Shown: positions 28,031 through 39,832, counted from the first letter of the stretch. The stretch: DNA of 64,000 nt from Polynucleobacter sp. (GCF_030693775.1 NZ_JAUXZY010000004.1:558001-622000); one strand, 5' to 3'. Notes: generated from the letters alone by a model not told the origin. Translations and numbers: made by a program.

Positions 28031-29839
28031 ATGGATTTAATCCGCAACTTTTCTATCATCGCCCATATTGACCATGGTAAATCGACCCTTGCGGATCGAA
28101 TTATTCAGCTGTGTGGCGGCTTATCCGATCGCGAGATGGAGGCCCAGGTCTTGGACTCCATGGACATTGAGCGGGAGCGTGGGATCACCATTAAAGCCCA
28201 AACCGCAGCCCTTAGTTACAAAGCTAAGGATGGCAAAACATATAACCTGAATCTGATTGATACCCCTGGACACGTCGACTTTTCCTATGAGGTGAGTCGC
28301 TCGCTATCTGCTTGCGAGGGGGCATTGCTGGTCGTTGATGCCAGCCAAGGCGTTGAAGCGCAAACTGTTGCCAATTGCTACACCGCCATCGAATTGGGCG
28401 TGGAGGTTGTGCCCGTTTTGAACAAAATCGATTTGCCACAGGCTGATCCAGATCGCGCCAAACAAGAGATTGAAGATGTAATCGGCATTGACGCGACAGA
28501 TGCATTGACTTGCTCTGCCAAAACAGGCCTCGGTGTTGCCGATGTGCTGGAAGAGATGATCCGGCGCGTGCCGCCGCCCAAGGGCAGTGTTACCGAACCC
28601 TTGCAGGCCTTGATTATTGATTCGTGGTTTGATAACTACGTTGGTGTCGTCATGCTAGTACGCGTCGTCAACGGTGTTCTTAAGCCCAAAGATAAGATCA
28701 CCTTGATGGCTAATGGCTCAACCCATTTAGTGGAGCATGTAGGTGTCTTTAGCCCGAAGTCGGTTGATCGCCCTGACTTAAGTGCAGGTCAGGTCGGTTT
28801 TATTATTGCCGGCATCAAGGAGTTAAAGGCCGCTAAAGTTGGCGACACCGTAACCCACGCAACAGGGCAACAGGGCCGTACCCCCGCGAGCGCTCCATTA
28901 CCTGGATTTAAAGAAGTGAAGTCCCAGGTGTTTGCAGGTCTTTATCCCGTTGAAGCGAATGAATACGATCAGCTGCGCGAGTCACTTGAAAAGCTTAAGT
29001 TAAATGATGCATCGCTGCTCTATGAGCCTGAGGTATCGCAAGCCTTGGGATTTGGATTCCGCTGCGGATTTTTAGGTTTGTTGCACATGGAAATTGTGCA
29101 AGAGCGTTTAGAGCGCCAATACGATATGAACTTGATTACCACCGCACCTACGGTGGTGTATCAAGTGCAGCAACGGGATGGCACCCTATTGGTGGTCGAT
29201 AACCCATCGAAGATGCCAGACCCTTCGAAGATCGAGGCCATCCTAGAGCCGATCGTGACGGTTAATTTATACATGCCACAAGAGTATGTTGGATCGGTGA
29301 TTACGCTCTGTACCGGTAAGCGCGGCGTGCAAACCAATATGAACTACTTGGGTAGGCAGGTGCAGTTGACCTATGAAATTCCGATGGCAGAAATCGTGCT
29401 GGATTTCTTTGATCGTTTGAAGTCAGTCTCGCGTGGCTATGCCTCTATGGATTACGAATTTAAAGAGTACCGCGTGGCCGACGTGGTCAAAGTCGATATT
29501 TTGATTAACAGTGAAAAGGTTGATGCCTTATCCGTGATCGTACACCGCAGTAATAGCCAATCGCGTGGCCGTGAGGTAGTTTCCAAGATGCGCGGCATTA
29601 TTCCGCGGCAGATGTTTGATGTAGCGATTCAGGCGGCCATCGGTAGTGGCATTGTCGCACGCGAAAACGTCAAAGCCTTGCGTAAAAATGTGTTGGCCAA
29701 ATGCTACGGTGGCGATATTTCGCGTAAGCGTAAGTTACTTGAAAAGCAAAAAGAAGGTAAGAAGCGCATGAAGCAAGTCGGCAACGTTGAAATTCCGCAG
29801 GAAGCCTTCCTAGCTATTTTGCAGGTAGACGATAAATGA
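28031..29839 (+). CDS. lepA: Elongation factor 4 (LepA), back-translocating GTPase
   Basis: The 602-residue translational GTPase starts [19 protein letters not shown] with the G1 motif [10 protein letters not shown]3 [12 protein letters not shown]4 NKIDLP. The EF-G-like domains and the LepA-specific C-terminal domain ([18 protein letters not shown]) follow. It acts on stalled ribosomes and in 30S biogenesis. It overlaps lepB by four bases. Confidence 0.98.
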   Translation: MDLIRNFSIIAHIDHGKSTLADRIIQLCGGLSDREMEAQVLDSMDIERERGITIKAQTAALSYKAKDGKTYNLNLIDTPGHVDFSYEVSRSLSACEGALLVVDASQGVEAQTVANCYTAIELGVEVVPVLNKIDLPQADPDRAKQEIEDVIGIDATDALTCSAKTGLGVADVLEEMIRRVPPPKGSVTEPLQALIIDSWFDNYVGVVMLVRVVNGVLKPKDKITLMANGSTHLVEHVGVFSPKSVDRPDLSAGQVGFIIAGIKELKAAKVGDTVTHATGQQGRTPASAPLPGFKEVKSQVFAGLYPVEANEYDQLRESLEKLKLNDASLLYEPEVSQALGFGFRCGFLGLLHMEIVQERLERQYDMNLITTAPTVVYQVQQRDGTLLVVDNPSKMPDPSKIEAILEPIVTVNLYMPQEYVGSVITLCTGKRGVQTNMNYLGRQVQLTYEIPMAEIVLDFFDRLKSVSRGYASMDYEFKEYRVADVVKVDILINSEKVDALSVIVHRSNSQSRGREVVSKMRGIIPRQMFDVAIQAAIGSGIVARENVKALRKNVLAKCYGGDISRKRKLLEKQKEGKKRMKQVGNVEIPQEAFLAILQVDDK

Positions 29840-30642
29840 ACTTCGCTCTCATACTATTCATTCTGGTGGTGGTTACTGGCGTCGCTTGGGTTGCAGACAA
29901 GCTCGTATTTGCACCACAACGAAAAGCAGCGGGCATTGCACGCATGCCTTTGTGGCTTGAATATTCAGCGAGTTTTTTCCCGGTCATTTGCGCAGTGTTT
30001 TTTCTGCGCTCATTTTTGATCGAGCCATTTAAGATTCCATCGGGATCCATGATCCCAACGCTACAAATTGGCGATTTTATTTTGGTGAACAAATACACCT
30101 ACGGTATTCGTTTGCCGGTGATCAACAAAAAGATCGTCGCCTTGGGGGATCCCAAGCGCGGTGATGTGGTTGTATTTCGCTACCCACTGGATCAGTCGGT
30201 TGACTACATCAAACGCGTCGTTGCCATTCCTGGTGATACGATTACCTACCAAGACAAGCGCATTACGGTAAATGGCCAGCCTTTGGAATATACCGGTGGC
30301 GAGAACTATTTAGATCAGGAGAGCATGCGCTACGCTAAGCTCTATACCGAAACCTTTCCAGCTGATTTGGGTGGTAATCGCCATGGTATCCTCAATGATC
30401 CTGATCGCACATCTGGCATGTTTATGCCGGAGCGCTTTCCTGGGATTGAGAACTGCCAATTCTTGCCGAACAGCATGACCTGTAAGGTTCCAGCTGGGCA
30501 TTACTTCACCATGGGTGACAACCGCGATAACAGTGCTGATTCCCGATTTTGGGGTTTTGTGCCCGATCAAAATATTGTCGGCCGGGCTTTCTTCGTGTGG
30601 CTCAATTTGGGCTCTCTGAGTCGCATTGGCGGATTTCAATAA
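29836..30642 (+). CDS. lepB: Signal peptidase I
   Basis: The 268-residue membrane protease has two N-terminal transmembrane segments (about residues 1-20 and 40-58) with the catalytic Ser in [11 protein letters not shown] and Lys in [28 protein letters not shown] is the conserved box E. It cleaves secretory signal peptides on the periplasmic side. lepA-lepB-rnc-era-recO-pdxJ-acpS run together with gaps of at most a dozen bases. Confidence 0.97.
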   Translation: MNFALILFILVVVTGVAWVADKLVFAPQRKAAGIARMPLWLEYSASFFPVICAVFFLRSFLIEPFKIPSGSMIPTLQIGDFILVNKYTYGIRLPVINKKIVALGDPKRGDVVVFRYPLDQSVDYIKRVVAIPGDTITYQDKRITVNGQPLEYTGGENYLDQESMRYAKLYTETFPADLGGNRHGILNDPDRTSGMFMPERFPGIENCQFLPNSMTCKVPAGHYFTMGDNRDNSADSRFWGFVPDQNIVGRAFFVWLNLGSLSRIGGFQ

Positions 30643-30644
30643 AC

Positions 30645-31436
30645 ATGAATGCGCGCGCTGCCATAGACCTAGAGCCGCTTCAAGAGCGCCTGGGTTATGT
30701 GTTTAAAAAGCCAGAGCTGTTACAGCAAGCATTAACGCATCGTAGCCATAGCAAGAAAAACAATGAGCGCCTGGAGTTTTTGGGTGACTCGATTTTAAAT
30801 TGCGTAGTCGCCGAATTGCTGTACGAGCGTTACGCCGATTTAGATGAAGGCGATTTATCCCGCGTACGCGCTAATTTAGTAAAGCAGCAGGCTTTGTATG
30901 AGATAGCGCAGCTTCTATCCTTATCGGATTACTTGCGCTTGGGCGAGGGTGAGCTCAAAAGTGGTGGCTTTCGGCGCCCATCGATTTTGGCCGATACATT
31001 AGAGGCAGTAGCTGGGGCGGTTTTCCTCGATGGCGGTTTTGAGGCGGCTAAATCGAGTTTACGCAAACTCTATTCCGTGATTTTGGCGCAAGTCGATCCT
31101 AAGACATTGGGTAAAGACGATAAGACCTTGCTGCAAGAATATCTCCAAGGCTTTCAGATGCCATTGCCTAGCTATACCGTCACTGCGACAACAGGCGCAG
31201 CGCACAATCAGCAATTTGAGGTCGAGTGCGTGATCCAGAGCCTGAAAATCAAGGTAAAGGGATTTGGGGCGTCGCGCAGAGCAGCCGAACAAGGTGCCGC
31301 CAAGTTAGCCTTGCTAGCCATTACCAAGGCCTTGCCGCAAGAAACGCGCAAACCTAAAAAGACCCGCTCTGCGAAGAAAAAAGCAGCAAAGTCGGATGTC
31401 GCAGATGAACAACTGAATTTAAAGCTAAAGGCATAA
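30645..31436 (+). CDS. rnc: Ribonuclease III
   Basis: The 263-residue enzyme cleaves double-stranded RNA. The signature [12 protein letters not shown] holds the catalytic acids, with a second set in [15 protein letters not shown]; a dsRNA-binding domain follows ([16 protein letters not shown] onwards). A Lys-rich tail ([14 protein letters not shown]) is unusual in length. The frame is open 32 codons upstream inside lepB, but [18 protein letters not shown] at 30645 is the natural start, two bases after the lepB stop. Confidence 0.97.
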   Translation: MNARAAIDLEPLQERLGYVFKKPELLQQALTHRSHSKKNNERLEFLGDSILNCVVAELLYERYADLDEGDLSRVRANLVKQQALYEIAQLLSLSDYLRLGEGELKSGGFRRPSILADTLEAVAGAVFLDGGFEAAKSSLRKLYSVILAQVDPKTLGKDDKTLLQEYLQGFQMPLPSYTVTATTGAAHNQQFEVECVIQSLKIKVKGFGASRRAAEQGAAKLALLAITKALPQETRKPKKTRSAKKKAAKSDVADEQLNLKLKA

Positions 31437-31438
31437 GT

Positions 31439-32392
31439 GTGGAAACAGGTACGCCGTTTCGGTGTGGAACGATTGCGATTGTAGGCAGGCCCAATATGGG
31501 CAAATCAACCCTGCTCAATGCCTTGGTTGGTCAAAAAATCAGCATCACGTCACGCAAGGCGCAGACAACCCGTCATCGTATTTTAGGGATTCAAACGCGC
31601 GAACACGCGCAATTTATTTTTAGCGATACGCCTGGATTTCAGACGCGCAAAATGAATACCCTGAATCAGGCTTTAAACCGTTCAGTAACCAGCGCCTTGC
31701 AGGATGTTGATGTTGCCTGTTTTATTGTCGAGGCAGGCTATTTTGGCGAGGATGATGCCAAAGTATTGCGTCTTTTACCCAAAGATCTTCCCGTTATCCT
31801 AGTACTGAATAAATTGGATTTGTTTGCCAGTCGCTTTGAGTTGCCAGCCGATCGCGATGTCGCCTTATTGGATTTCATGAAAAAAATGGGTCAGGCTTGG
31901 AGCGAGATTGGCGGAAGACCTGACCAGTCTGAGCAGCATTTTGCGGAAATCATTCCGATGAGCGGCAAGAATCCAACGGATGTGCAGCGTTTGCTCGATG
32001 TCCTTGAGGAGTATTTACCAGAGGGTGAGGCGCGCTATGATGCGGACACCTTGACTGATCGCAGTGAACGTTTTCTCGCCGCTGAAATTCTGCGCGAGAA
32101 GGTCTTTCGCTTTACCGGTGAAGAATTGCCCTATGCAAGCTCGGTAGTGATTGATCAGTTCAAGATGGACGGCACCATGCGACGAATTGCAGCGACCATT
32201 TTGGTGGACCGCGATAATCACAAGGCCATGATCATTGGCGATAAGGGCGAGCGCCTGAAAAAGATTTCCACTGAAGCACGACTCGATATGGAAAAGCTGT
32301 TTGATGGCAAAGTCTTTTTAGAGACCTGGGTCAAAGTCAAACGCGGCTGGGCAGATGATCGCGCTGAATTACGGGCACAAGGCTTGGAATAA
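31439..32392 (+). CDS. era: GTPase Era
   Basis: The 317-residue 16S rRNA-binding GTPase has G1 [15 protein letters not shown]3 SDTPGF, G4 NKLDL, and a C-terminal KH domain around [21 protein letters not shown]. It starts with GTG two bases after the rnc stop and ends immediately before the recO ATG. It assists 30S maturation. Confidence 0.97.
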   Translation: METGTPFRCGTIAIVGRPNMGKSTLLNALVGQKISITSRKAQTTRHRILGIQTREHAQFIFSDTPGFQTRKMNTLNQALNRSVTSALQDVDVACFIVEAGYFGEDDAKVLRLLPKDLPVILVLNKLDLFASRFELPADRDVALLDFMKKMGQAWSEIGGRPDQSEQHFAEIIPMSGKNPTDVQRLLDVLEEYLPEGEARYDADTLTDRSERFLAAEILREKVFRFTGEELPYASSVVIDQFKMDGTMRRIAATILVDRDNHKAMIIGDKGERLKKISTEARLDMEKLFDGKVFLETWVKVKRGWADDRAELRAQGLE

Positions 32393-33127
32393 ATGGCATC
32401 CACTCGTGTAGCCGATGAGCCTGCTTTTGTTCTGCACAGCATTCCATATAAAGAAACGAGCCTAATACTGGATGTATTCACTCGGCAGTACGGGCGTATG
32501 GCCCTCATTGCCAAGGGCGCCAAGCGGCCCCATTCTGTATTAAGGCCAGTATTGCAACGTTTTCAGCCGCTCCTGGTTTCATGGAGCGGCAAGTCGGAGC
32601 TGCGCACCTTAACCAAGTCCGAGTGGGTTGGTGGCACTCCGGCATTAGTCGGTGATGCACTGCTCTGCGGTTTTTATCTGAATGAATTGCTAGTCAAATT
32701 TTTAGCTCGCGAAGATGAATATGAGACCCTCTACGACCATTACATGGCCACCATTTCAGCCTTATCGGAGATAGATACAGGCAGCAGTCGTCTAGAGCAG
32801 ATCCTAAGGCCTTTTGAATTGGCTCTCCTGCAAGAGACAGGCTATGCGGCTGCGCTTGATTATTGCGTTGAAAGCAATGCCTCTCCAATCGAGGCTGAGA
32901 AATATGTTTATCAGCCAGAGCGGGGTATTCGCCCATGGCAAGCGGATGATCCTGGGCATTGGCCTATCTTAAGTGGTCGTGCCTTACTGGAAATGGCTGC
33001 CGGTAACTTTTCCGAGACCGATACCCTCCTTGAGAGCAAGCAACTGATGCGCTTTTTGCTTAGCCTGCATTTGCAAGATCAGGTCTTAACAACCCGTCAA
33101 ATCCTGATTGATCTCAAGAAAATCTAG
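32393..33127 (+). CDS. recO: DNA repair protein RecO
   Basis: The 244-residue protein has the RecO OB-fold N-terminus (FVLHSIPYKETSLILDVFTR, then GRMALIAKGAKRP) and the helical C-domain with the conserved LCGFYLNELLVKFLAREDE. It loads RecA on SSB-coated DNA together with RecR. Its ATG directly abuts the era stop with no spacer. Confidence 0.95.
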   Translation: MASTRVADEPAFVLHSIPYKETSLILDVFTRQYGRMALIAKGAKRPHSVLRPVLQRFQPLLVSWSGKSELRTLTKSEWVGGTPALVGDALLCGFYLNELLVKFLAREDEYETLYDHYMATISALSEIDTGSSRLEQILRPFELALLQETGYAAALDYCVESNASPIEAEKYVYQPERGIRPWQADDPGHWPILSGRALLEMAAGNFSETDTLLESKQLMRFLLSLHLQDQVLTTRQILIDLKKI

Positions 33128-33139
33128 TACCCTATACCT

Positions 33140-33877
33140 ATGAATATCCTTGAGCTCGGCATCAACATTGATCATGTCGCAACCCTGCGCAATGCTCGAG
33201 GTACAACTTATCCGGATCCGATTCGAGCTGCGCGCTTGGCAGAAGAAGTAGGCGCAGACTTGATTACATTGCATTTGCGTGAGGATCGACGTCACATTAA
33301 AGATGCGGATTTAATCGCGCTACGCCCTTTGATTACAACGCGTATGAATCTGGAGTGTGCCGTTACTCCGGAGATGATTGCAATTGCGTGCCAAATCAAG
33401 CCGCATGATGTTTGCCTTGTGCCCGAAAAGCGCGAAGAGGTCACCACCGAGGGAGGCCTCGATGTTGTCGGTCATTTTGAGGTGGTCAAACAGGCTACCG
33501 CCCAGCTCGTCGATGCGGGCATTCGGGTATCGCTCTTTATCGATCCTGAAGAAAAGCAAATACTGGCCGCTAGTAATGCAGGCGCCACTGTTATTGAATT
33601 ACATACGGGCCGTTACGCAGACCTAGCAGGCGATGCGCAGGTACGCGAGTTGGAGCGCATTCGGACTGCAGCGCAATACGGAAAACAGCTTGGCTTACGC
33701 GTCAATGCTGGTCATGGCCTAAATGAAAGCAACGTCACCCCGATTGCCAAGATCGCCGAGTTATCAGAGCTGAACATTGGGCACGCGATTGTGGCTGAGG
33801 CGCTGTTTAAAGGTTGGCAGCAAGCCATTTTTGATATGAAGGCTTTAATGGTGCGCGCCCGCGCCTCTTCCGCTTAG
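33140..33877 (+). CDS. pdxJ: Pyridoxine 5'-phosphate synthase
   Basis: The 245-residue TIM-barrel enzyme joins deoxyxylulose phosphate and aminoacetone phosphate. [60 protein letters not shown] and [12 protein letters not shown] are family signatures. It lies 12 bases after recO and 10 before acpS, the common gammaproteobacterial and betaproteobacterial order. Confidence 0.97.
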   Translation: MNILELGINIDHVATLRNARGTTYPDPIRAARLAEEVGADLITLHLREDRRHIKDADLIALRPLITTRMNLECAVTPEMIAIACQIKPHDVCLVPEKREEVTTEGGLDVVGHFEVVKQATAQLVDAGIRVSLFIDPEEKQILAASNAGATVIELHTGRYADLAGDAQVRELERIRTAAQYGKQLGLRVNAGHGLNESNVTPIAKIAELSELNIGHAIVAEALFKGWQQAIFDMKALMVRARASSA

Positions 33878-33887
33878 GTATAGCGCC

Positions 33888-34322
33888 ATGATCGTCGGCA
33901 TCGGTACGGATATCTTGCAAATGGAGCGTTTGATTGCTGCGTATGAACGGACGCAGGGGCGATTGGCCGAGCGTATTCTAGGCAAAGAAGAATTGGTAGT
34001 GTTTCATCAACGTTTAGCGCGCAATCAGAAGCGGGGCATGGCTTATTTGGCTACGCGCTTTGCTGCTAAAGAGGCATTCTCAAAGGCGATTGGTTTGGGT
34101 ATGCGTATGCCGATGACCTGGCGCTCACTGCAAACATTAAATGAACCCAGCGGTAAGCCAGTCACCCATTATTCCGGCCCGCTTGCACTCTTTATGGAAG
34201 AGCGCGATTGGCATGCGGAAGTGACGGTGAGTGACGAGCAAGATATGGCCATTGCATTTGTGGTGGTGAGCCACGGTACGCCGATTGTCACCACACACGA
34301 TCCCAGTAATTACATTGGCTAG
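33888..34322 (+). CDS. acpS: Holo-[acyl-carrier-protein] synthase
   Basis: The 144-residue phosphopantetheinyl transferase has MIVGIGTDILQMERL with the Mg-binding Asp and ATRFAAKEAFSKAIG with the Glu. It activates AcpP. At 144 residues it is a little longer than the E. coli enzyme (126); the additional residues are at the C-terminus. Confidence 0.96.
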   Translation: MIVGIGTDILQMERLIAAYERTQGRLAERILGKEELVVFHQRLARNQKRGMAYLATRFAAKEAFSKAIGLGMRMPMTWRSLQTLNEPSGKPVTHYSGPLALFMEERDWHAEVTVSDEQDMAIAFVVVSHGTPIVTTHDPSNYIG

Positions 34323-34398
34323 TGAATATAGATAATTTTGTCGGTATTGATTTAGAAATTACCTTAGTCCCCTCCCTACTACCTAAAGGAAATCACCA

Positions 34399-35478
34399 GT
34401 GGCATCCACTCATCAACCTGGCCCCATTACCTTAGATGTCGTTGGCTTAGAACTCACTCCAGAAGACTGCCGTCGTATTGAGCACTCCTCTACCGGGGGC
34501 GTCATTTTGTTTGGCAGAAACTTTGCTAATCGCAAGCAGCTTACTGCGCTGACCCGCAGCATTAAAGGAATACGACCAGATGTGTTGATATCGATAGACC
34601 ATGAGGGTGGTCGCGTGCAGCGCTGCAAGGCCGATGGCTTTACACATTTACCTGCCATGCGTAAATTAGGTGAGCTGTGGATGCAAGCTCCCAAGAAAAG
34701 CAAGACCACCTATACCTCGGAGCCTGCGGTTGCAGCAATGGCTACGGCAACGGCCTGTGGCTATATTTTGGCAGCAGAGCTGCGTGCCTGCGGAGTCGAT
34801 TTTAGTTTTACCCCGGTACTCGATCTTGATTTTGGTCGTAGCGGAGTGATTGGCGATCGTTCATTTAGTTCGGATCCACAGATTGTGTATGCTCTTGCCA
34901 AGGCCCTGAACTCTGGACTGCAACTGGCTGGAATGGCTAACTGCGGCAAGCACTTTCCGGGGCACGGCTGGGCAGAAGCGGATTCGCATGTCGCTATTCC
35001 AGTAGATGAGCGCCCCCTCAATGCCATCTTGCAATGCGATGCAAAACCCTACGAATGGCTTGACTTAAGCCTAGCTGCGGTGATGCCGGCCCACGTGATT
35101 TACCCCAAAGTAGACAGTCTTCCTGCAGGATTTTCTAAGACGTGGTTGCAAACCATCTTGCGCCAGCAATTGGCATTTGAGGGCGTGATCTTCAGTGATG
35201 ATTTATCGATGGAGGGTGCCAGCGTTGCTGGTGACGTCGTTAAGGGTGCAGAGTTAGCCTTATCAGCGGGCTGCGATGCAGTATTAATTTGCAATCGCCC
35301 TGACTTAGCCGATCGCTTGCTCTCTGAGCTGCGGGTATCTAAGGTGAAAAAAGCAGAGTCAGCGCAGCGTCAAACGAAGTTAATGCCATCTGCTCCATTT
35401 ATGAATTGGACTGAACTGCAGGCCCACGCGGAATACCTGCATGCGCAAGCATTACTTAAGAGACATGGCTTAATTTAG
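34399..35478 (+). CDS. nagZ: Beta-N-acetylhexosaminidase NagZ
   Basis: The 359-residue GH3 enzyme removes GlcNAc from cell-wall muropeptides during peptidoglycan recycling in the cytoplasm. SIDHEGGRVQRCKADGFTHL, CGKHFPGHGWAEADSHV with the mobile-loop His/Asp pair, and VIFSDDLSMEGA are typical. GTG start with AAAGGA eight bases upstream. A longer insert around MQAPKKSKTTYTSEP is present as in betaproteobacterial NagZ. Confidence 0.95.
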   Translation: MASTHQPGPITLDVVGLELTPEDCRRIEHSSTGGVILFGRNFANRKQLTALTRSIKGIRPDVLISIDHEGGRVQRCKADGFTHLPAMRKLGELWMQAPKKSKTTYTSEPAVAAMATATACGYILAAELRACGVDFSFTPVLDLDFGRSGVIGDRSFSSDPQIVYALAKALNSGLQLAGMANCGKHFPGHGWAEADSHVAIPVDERPLNAILQCDAKPYEWLDLSLAAVMPAHVIYPKVDSLPAGFSKTWLQTILRQQLAFEGVIFSDDLSMEGASVAGDVVKGAELALSAGCDAVLICNRPDLADRLLSELRVSKVKKAESAQRQTKLMPSAPFMNWTELQAHAEYLHAQALLKRHGLI

Positions 35479-35484
35479 CGCCAT

Positions 35485-35519
35485 AAAAAAAGCCGGGACT
35501 GTTTAGATCCCGGCTTTTG
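35485..35519. terminator. Bidirectional terminator between nagZ and efp
   Basis: AAAAGCCGGGA (35488-35498) pairs with TCCCGGCTTTT (35508-35518). A-rich on the left and T-rich on the right, so it can end both the nagZ transcript and the convergent efp transcript. Confidence 0.85.
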
Positions 35520-35536
35520 GTAAAACGAATTACAGC

Positions 35537-36097
35537 TTAGTTCGCGCGACTGCGGTACTCACCAGTGCGGGTATCAATTTCAATCTTGTCGCCGGTATTG
35601 CAAAAGAGGGGAACTTGCAATTCATAGCCGGTAGCCAGCTTAGCTGTCTTTAATACTTTGCCAGAGCTGGTGTCGCCCTTGACAGCGGGCTCGGTGTAGA
35701 TAATTTCACGAACCAACGAGGTTGGCATTGAAACAGACAGCGCCTTACCTTCGTAGAACACCACTTCAACTGGCATTGCCTCTTCCAGGTAGTTCAGGGC
35801 GTCGCCCATAAACTCAGCCTCCACTTCGTATTGGTTGTAATCGCCGTCCATAAAGCAATACATTGGGTCGGCAAAATACGAATAGGTACATTCTTTTTTG
35901 TCCAAAATGACGATATCAAATTTGTCGTCGGCTTTATAAACACCCTCGTTTGGGGCGCCCGTTAAAAGATTCTTGAACTTCATTTTGACGACCGAAGAAT
36001 TGCGACCGGAGCGGCTGTATTCCGCTTTGAGTACAACCATGGCATCGGCGCCAATCATCACTACGTTGCCTACGCGGAGTTCTTGTGCTGTTTTCAT
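35537..36097 (-). CDS. efp: Elongation factor P, Arg32 type
   Basis: The 186-residue protein relieves ribosome stalling at polyproline. The tip residue of domain I, in [12 protein letters not shown], is Arg at position 32, not Lys. In this subclass Arg32 is rhamnosylated by EarP, whose gene lies immediately upstream on the same strand. A CCAGGAAT ribosome-binding site precedes the ATG. Confidence 0.97.
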   Translation of the reverse strand: MKTAQELRVGNVVMIGADAMVVLKAEYSRSGRNSSVVKMKFKNLLTGAPNEGVYKADDKFDIVILDKKECTYSYFADPMYCFMDGDYNQYEVEAEFMGDALNYLEEAMPVEVVFYEGKALSVSMPTSLVREIIYTEPAVKGDTSSGKVLKTAKLATGYELQVPLFCNTGDKIEIDTRTGEYRSRAN

Positions 36098-36187
36098 CTG
36101 TGGTATTCCTGGAGGCAGAACTGAATTCTGCAGTATTTAATAAAGGTGACATTGTAACCGCCCCCGCAGGACTCTATCTAGAGGGGC

Positions 36188-37252
36188 TCAGGCCACAAAA
36201 CGCAGCATTCTGGCTGCAAGGCCCCCGTCTTGATTAGTCTCCAGTAAGGTCTCGCGCCATCTACGGGCGTGGGCCTGCCACTCTGTACGCTGATTCCACC
36301 AGCGCGACGGCATCTGCCAATCCATGGCCATTCGGCAGGATTCTTGGGTTGATGGACTGGCTTTTTCAAGGTACAGATCCAAAAAGGCCTGTAATTTCAC
36401 CGTATGGGCCATATCATCTTGCGGGTAAATATGCCAAATAAATGGCTTTTCAGCGAGCTGTGCTCGGATAAAGGAATCTTCACCCCGGACAATATTGAAG
36501 TCACATTGCGATAAGAGCCAATCGTAGTCATCTTGCGGCACAAACGGTAGAGAAATCAACTGAATGGATGGGGGTAGTTCTAATGGTCGGCCAATGCTAT
36601 GGCCAATCATTTCAGCATGACCAAAGGTGAGGAGGACATCAATCTTCGCCTGTGTATTGCCAAGATCCTCAAGCCATTGCCGTAGCGGCGCTCCTGGGTA
36701 ACAAAAGAGGCTGATACGTTCTGCGTCAGGGCGGAGCAGGGCCCAGCTCGGCGCTAGGCTAGCAGGTATGGTGGCGCTAGACTCGCCGCCTTGCGCTGGA
36801 ATGGGGTCGAGTGATAGTCCGCCTGTATTGGCCCCAAACCCGGGAAAGAAAAAATACTTCAATAAGCCGCTGGACTGAGGAGATGCCTTAGCGTGGTACT
36901 CGCTAATCCAGGGTTCGGCGCTGAGGTACTCTAAATTGAGAATGATGGGTTTTTTGGCGGCAACCAATAAACCAGTTTGATATCGCTCTGGCAGGTGGCA
37001 GCCAAAGGCCTCAATCACCACATCGGGCGCATCCAGTGGGTGACGTGCATTTTCAAAACTAGCCTCCCACGGCAGAATCTGCACCTGTGGCATGCGAGAG
37101 GAGTCGGAAGCGAGTAAATTAAGGGTCGGTAGATCATCGCAAAACAGGCGGACCTGTTGCTGATGGCGTGTGGCTAGGCTACGGGCCAGGCGCCAACAGA
37201 CACCGGCATCACCGTAGTTATCAACGATTTGGCAGAATATATCCCAACGCAT
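36188..37252 (-). CDS. earP: EF-P arginine rhamnosyltransferase EarP
   Basis: The 354-residue inverting glycosyltransferase (DUF2331) attaches rhamnose from dTDP-rhamnose to Arg32 of EF-P. The N-terminus [20 protein letters not shown] is the family signature, with the catalytic Asp in [25 protein letters not shown] is the C-terminal nucleotide-sugar-binding region. The start is taken at ATG 37252; an in-frame ATG at 37288 would add 12 residues inside uvrC. With the 37252 start, its ATG overlaps the divergent uvrC ATG. It is followed by efp after 90 bases, consistent with one functional unit. Confidence 0.94.
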   Translation of the reverse strand: MRWDIFCQIVDNYGDAGVCWRLARSLATRHQQQVRLFCDDLPTLNLLASDSSRMPQVQILPWEASFENARHPLDAPDVVIEAFGCHLPERYQTGLLVAAKKPIILNLEYLSAEPWISEYHAKASPQSSGLLKYFFFPGFGANTGGLSLDPIPAQGGESSATIPASLAPSWALLRPDAERISLFCYPGAPLRQWLEDLGNTQAKIDVLLTFGHAEMIGHSIGRPLELPPSIQLISLPFVPQDDYDWLLSQCDFNIVRGEDSFIRAQLAEKPFIWHIYPQDDMAHTVKLQAFLDLYLEKASPSTQESCRMAMDWQMPSRWWNQRTEWQAHARRWRETLLETNQDGGLAARMLRFVA

Positions 37253-39128
37253 GCGTAATTCGCTTTTTGAAACCCTCAAGCAAGACATTAAACGGCTTCC
37301 CGGATTGCCGGGGGTATATCGTTTTTTCGACGAAGCGGATCAGATACTTTACGTGGGTAAAGCCCGCGACCTAAAAAAGCGAGTATCCAGCTATTTTCAA
37401 CGAACTGCATTATCGCCGCGCATTGAGCGTATGGTGGGCCGGATTGCGCGCTATGAAACTACGGTAACGCGAACGGAGTCCGAGGCCTTGATTCTGGAGA
37501 ACAACTTAATTAAAGAGTTGGCACCGCCTTTTAATATTTTGTTTCGTGACGATAAGTCCTACCCTTATGTGATGCTGACAGGGCACGCATTCCCGCGCCT
37601 GTCGTCCTACCGCGGCAAAGTGGATCGGCGTAATCGCTATTTTGGACCCTTCCCGAATTCATCGGCGGTGCGCAATAGCGTTCAGATTTTGCAGAAAGTA
37701 TTTCGCTTGCGTACCTGTGAAGATACGGTCTTTAAAAACCGCACACGACCCTGCCTGTTGCACCAAATTCACCGTTGCAGTGCGCCATGCGTTGGCATGC
37801 TGACTGCCGGACAATATGCCAGTGATGTGAATCAAGCAACCCGATTTTTAGAAGGGGATCACGGCCAAGTTCTATCGGAACTCGAGCGTGAAATGCTTCA
37901 GCATAGCGACGCATTGGATTTTGAGATGGCTGCAGTGATTCGGGATCGAATTGCTGACCTCTCCAGTGTGCTCCAGCAGCAATCGATGGACACCGTCGCC
38001 GACGGCGAGGGCGACGTTGATATTTTGGCAACAGCCGAACTGGAAGGAATGATTTGCGTCAATTTAGCAATGGTGCGCGGCGGTCGGCATTTGGGCGATC
38101 GCACTTACTTCCCTAAAAATCTACGCTCAGCGGCGGGCGAGTTACCTAGCCCCGTCGAAATCTTGGATGCATTTATTCAGCAACATTATTTGGATGGCGA
38201 TGCCAGTAATGCCAAGCTGATACCCGGCGTTATTGTTTTGAGTCATGCCATCTCTACCGGCGAAGAGCAATCGCTTTTGCAAGACAGCTTAAATGTGCAA
38301 GCAGGAAAAAAGATCACCTTTTTGCACCAGCCTCAAGGCCAACGCCGCCACTGGCTTGGTATGGCAGAGGGCAACGCCAAGATTGCTTTAGCCAAGCGCT
38401 TGGTTGAGACCGGTGGCCAGCTAGCCAAGGCGCGTGCCTTGCTGGATGTCCTCGGCTTGGATCTCGAGGGTGTGGAGCAATTGCGTGTCGAGTGCTTTGA
38501 TATCAGCCACACCTCCGGCGAAGCAACCCAAGCCTCGTGCGTGGTGTACGCAAAAAATGAAATGCAATCGAGCGAGTACCGTCGCTTCAATATCAACGAC
38601 ATTACACCGGGCGATGATTACGCAGCCATGCGGCAGGTATTGCAACGCCGTTATGCCAATTACCAAGAAATTCCGCCAGAAAAAATGCCACAGCTCATCC
38701 TGATTGACGGCGGTAAAGGTCAAGTTGAAATGGCCCGCCAAGTGTTTGCAGAGCTGGGTATGGATCTTGGATTAATTGTGGGCGTTGCCAAAGGCGAGGC
38801 CCGAAAGGTTGGCCTTGAGTCCCTGATCTTTGCCGATGGCCGACCATCACTTGAGCTTGGGCGGGAGAGTGCGGCGCTGATGCTGATTGCCCAAATACGG
38901 GATGAGGCACATCGCTTTGCCATTACCGGAATGCGGGCAAAGCGGGCAAAGGCGCGCACAGTCTCGCGTCTCGAGGAGATTGAAGGTATCGGCGCCAAAC
39001 GACGGCAGGCCTTGCTGGCCCGTTTTGGAGGGCTGCGTGGCGTCTCCAATGCCAGCATGGAAGAGCTGGCTACGGTAGATGGTATTTCCTTGACCTTGGC
39101 GGAGCAGATTTACCAGCAATTACATTAA
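37251..39128 (+). CDS. uvrC: UvrABC system protein C
   Basis: The 625-residue nuclease makes both incisions in nucleotide excision repair. The GIY-YIG domain ([20 protein letters not shown]) is N-terminal, the UvrB-contacting UVR motif is near residues 205-235, the RNase H-like 3' nuclease has [19 protein letters not shown] and [10 protein letters not shown], and a helix-hairpin-helix pair ([20 protein letters not shown]) ends it. The ATG shares two bases with the earP ATG on the other strand, so there is no intergenic space. No LexA box is visible nearby. Confidence 0.96.
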   Translation: MRNSLFETLKQDIKRLPGLPGVYRFFDEADQILYVGKARDLKKRVSSYFQRTALSPRIERMVGRIARYETTVTRTESEALILENNLIKELAPPFNILFRDDKSYPYVMLTGHAFPRLSSYRGKVDRRNRYFGPFPNSSAVRNSVQILQKVFRLRTCEDTVFKNRTRPCLLHQIHRCSAPCVGMLTAGQYASDVNQATRFLEGDHGQVLSELEREMLQHSDALDFEMAAVIRDRIADLSSVLQQQSMDTVADGEGDVDILATAELEGMICVNLAMVRGGRHLGDRTYFPKNLRSAAGELPSPVEILDAFIQQHYLDGDASNAKLIPGVIVLSHAISTGEEQSLLQDSLNVQAGKKITFLHQPQGQRRHWLGMAEGNAKIALAKRLVETGGQLAKARALLDVLGLDLEGVEQLRVECFDISHTSGEATQASCVVYAKNEMQSSEYRRFNINDITPGDDYAAMRQVLQRRYANYQEIPPEKMPQLILIDGGKGQVEMARQVFAELGMDLGLIVGVAKGEARKVGLESLIFADGRPSLELGRESAALMLIAQIRDEAHRFAITGMRAKRAKARTVSRLEEIEGIGAKRRQALLARFGGLRGVSNASMEELATVDGISLTLAEQIYQQLH

Positions 39129-39160
39129 GCAAGACCGGTGCCTTCGGTTATCCTAGCGCC

Positions 39161-39736
39161 ATGCCGTTTAATCTCCCTATCGCCTTAACGTGGTTGCGCG
39201 TCGCAGCGATACCGCTCTTGGTCACCATTTTTTATCTGCCTGCAAGCTGGCTCAGCATGCCGGAAAAAAATGTATTGGCTACTGGCCTTTTTATCTTTGC
39301 CGCTTTGACCGATTGGCTCGATGGCTATTTGGCCCGCCGCATGAAACAAGAATCGGCTTTTGGGCAATTTTTAGACCCAGTCGCCGATAAGCTAATCGTC
39401 GCTGCAGCCTTACTTGTGCTCCTGAATATGGACCGGGTGCAAGTGTGGGTGGCGCTCGTCATTATTGGTCGCGAAATTACCATCTCTGCATTGCGGGAGT
39501 GGATGGCGCAAGTGGGCGCAAGCAAAAGCGTGGCAGTGCACATGGTGGGTAAATTAAAAACCACCGCACAGCTGGTAGCAATTCCGTTCCTTTTGTTTAA
39601 TGGCACGCTCTTTGGTTGGTTGAATGCCGCTTTAATTGGTACATGGCTAATCTGGGTGGCGGCATTTTTAACCCTATGGTCCATGTTCTATTATTTGCAA
39701 AAAGCGCTGCCCCAATTGCTGGGTAAGTCGGAGTAG
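39161..39736 (+). CDS. pgsA: CDP-diacylglycerol--glycerol-3-phosphate 3-phosphatidyltransferase
   Basis: The 191-residue integral membrane enzyme makes phosphatidylglycerol phosphate. The CDP-alcohol phosphotransferase motif runs DWLDGYLARRMKQESAFGQF through LDPVADKL, with the DxxDG...G...D...D pattern complete. Several hydrophobic segments surround it. It lies 32 bases after uvrC, the usual uvrC-pgsA-tRNA order. Confidence 0.95.
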   Translation: MPFNLPIALTWLRVAAIPLLVTIFYLPASWLSMPEKNVLATGLFIFAALTDWLDGYLARRMKQESAFGQFLDPVADKLIVAAALLVLLNMDRVQVWVALVIIGREITISALREWMAQVGASKSVAVHMVGKLKTTAQLVAIPFLLFNGTLFGWLNAALIGTWLIWVAAFLTLWSMFYYLQKALPQLLGKSE

Positions 39737-39832
39737 GGGCTTGATTACATAAGACTCCGGGGCCTTAAATTTACGAATGGGCATTAAATACGGCGCAGAG
39801 TTCAATAGTTTGCTAAACTGTTGCCCTGTTAT

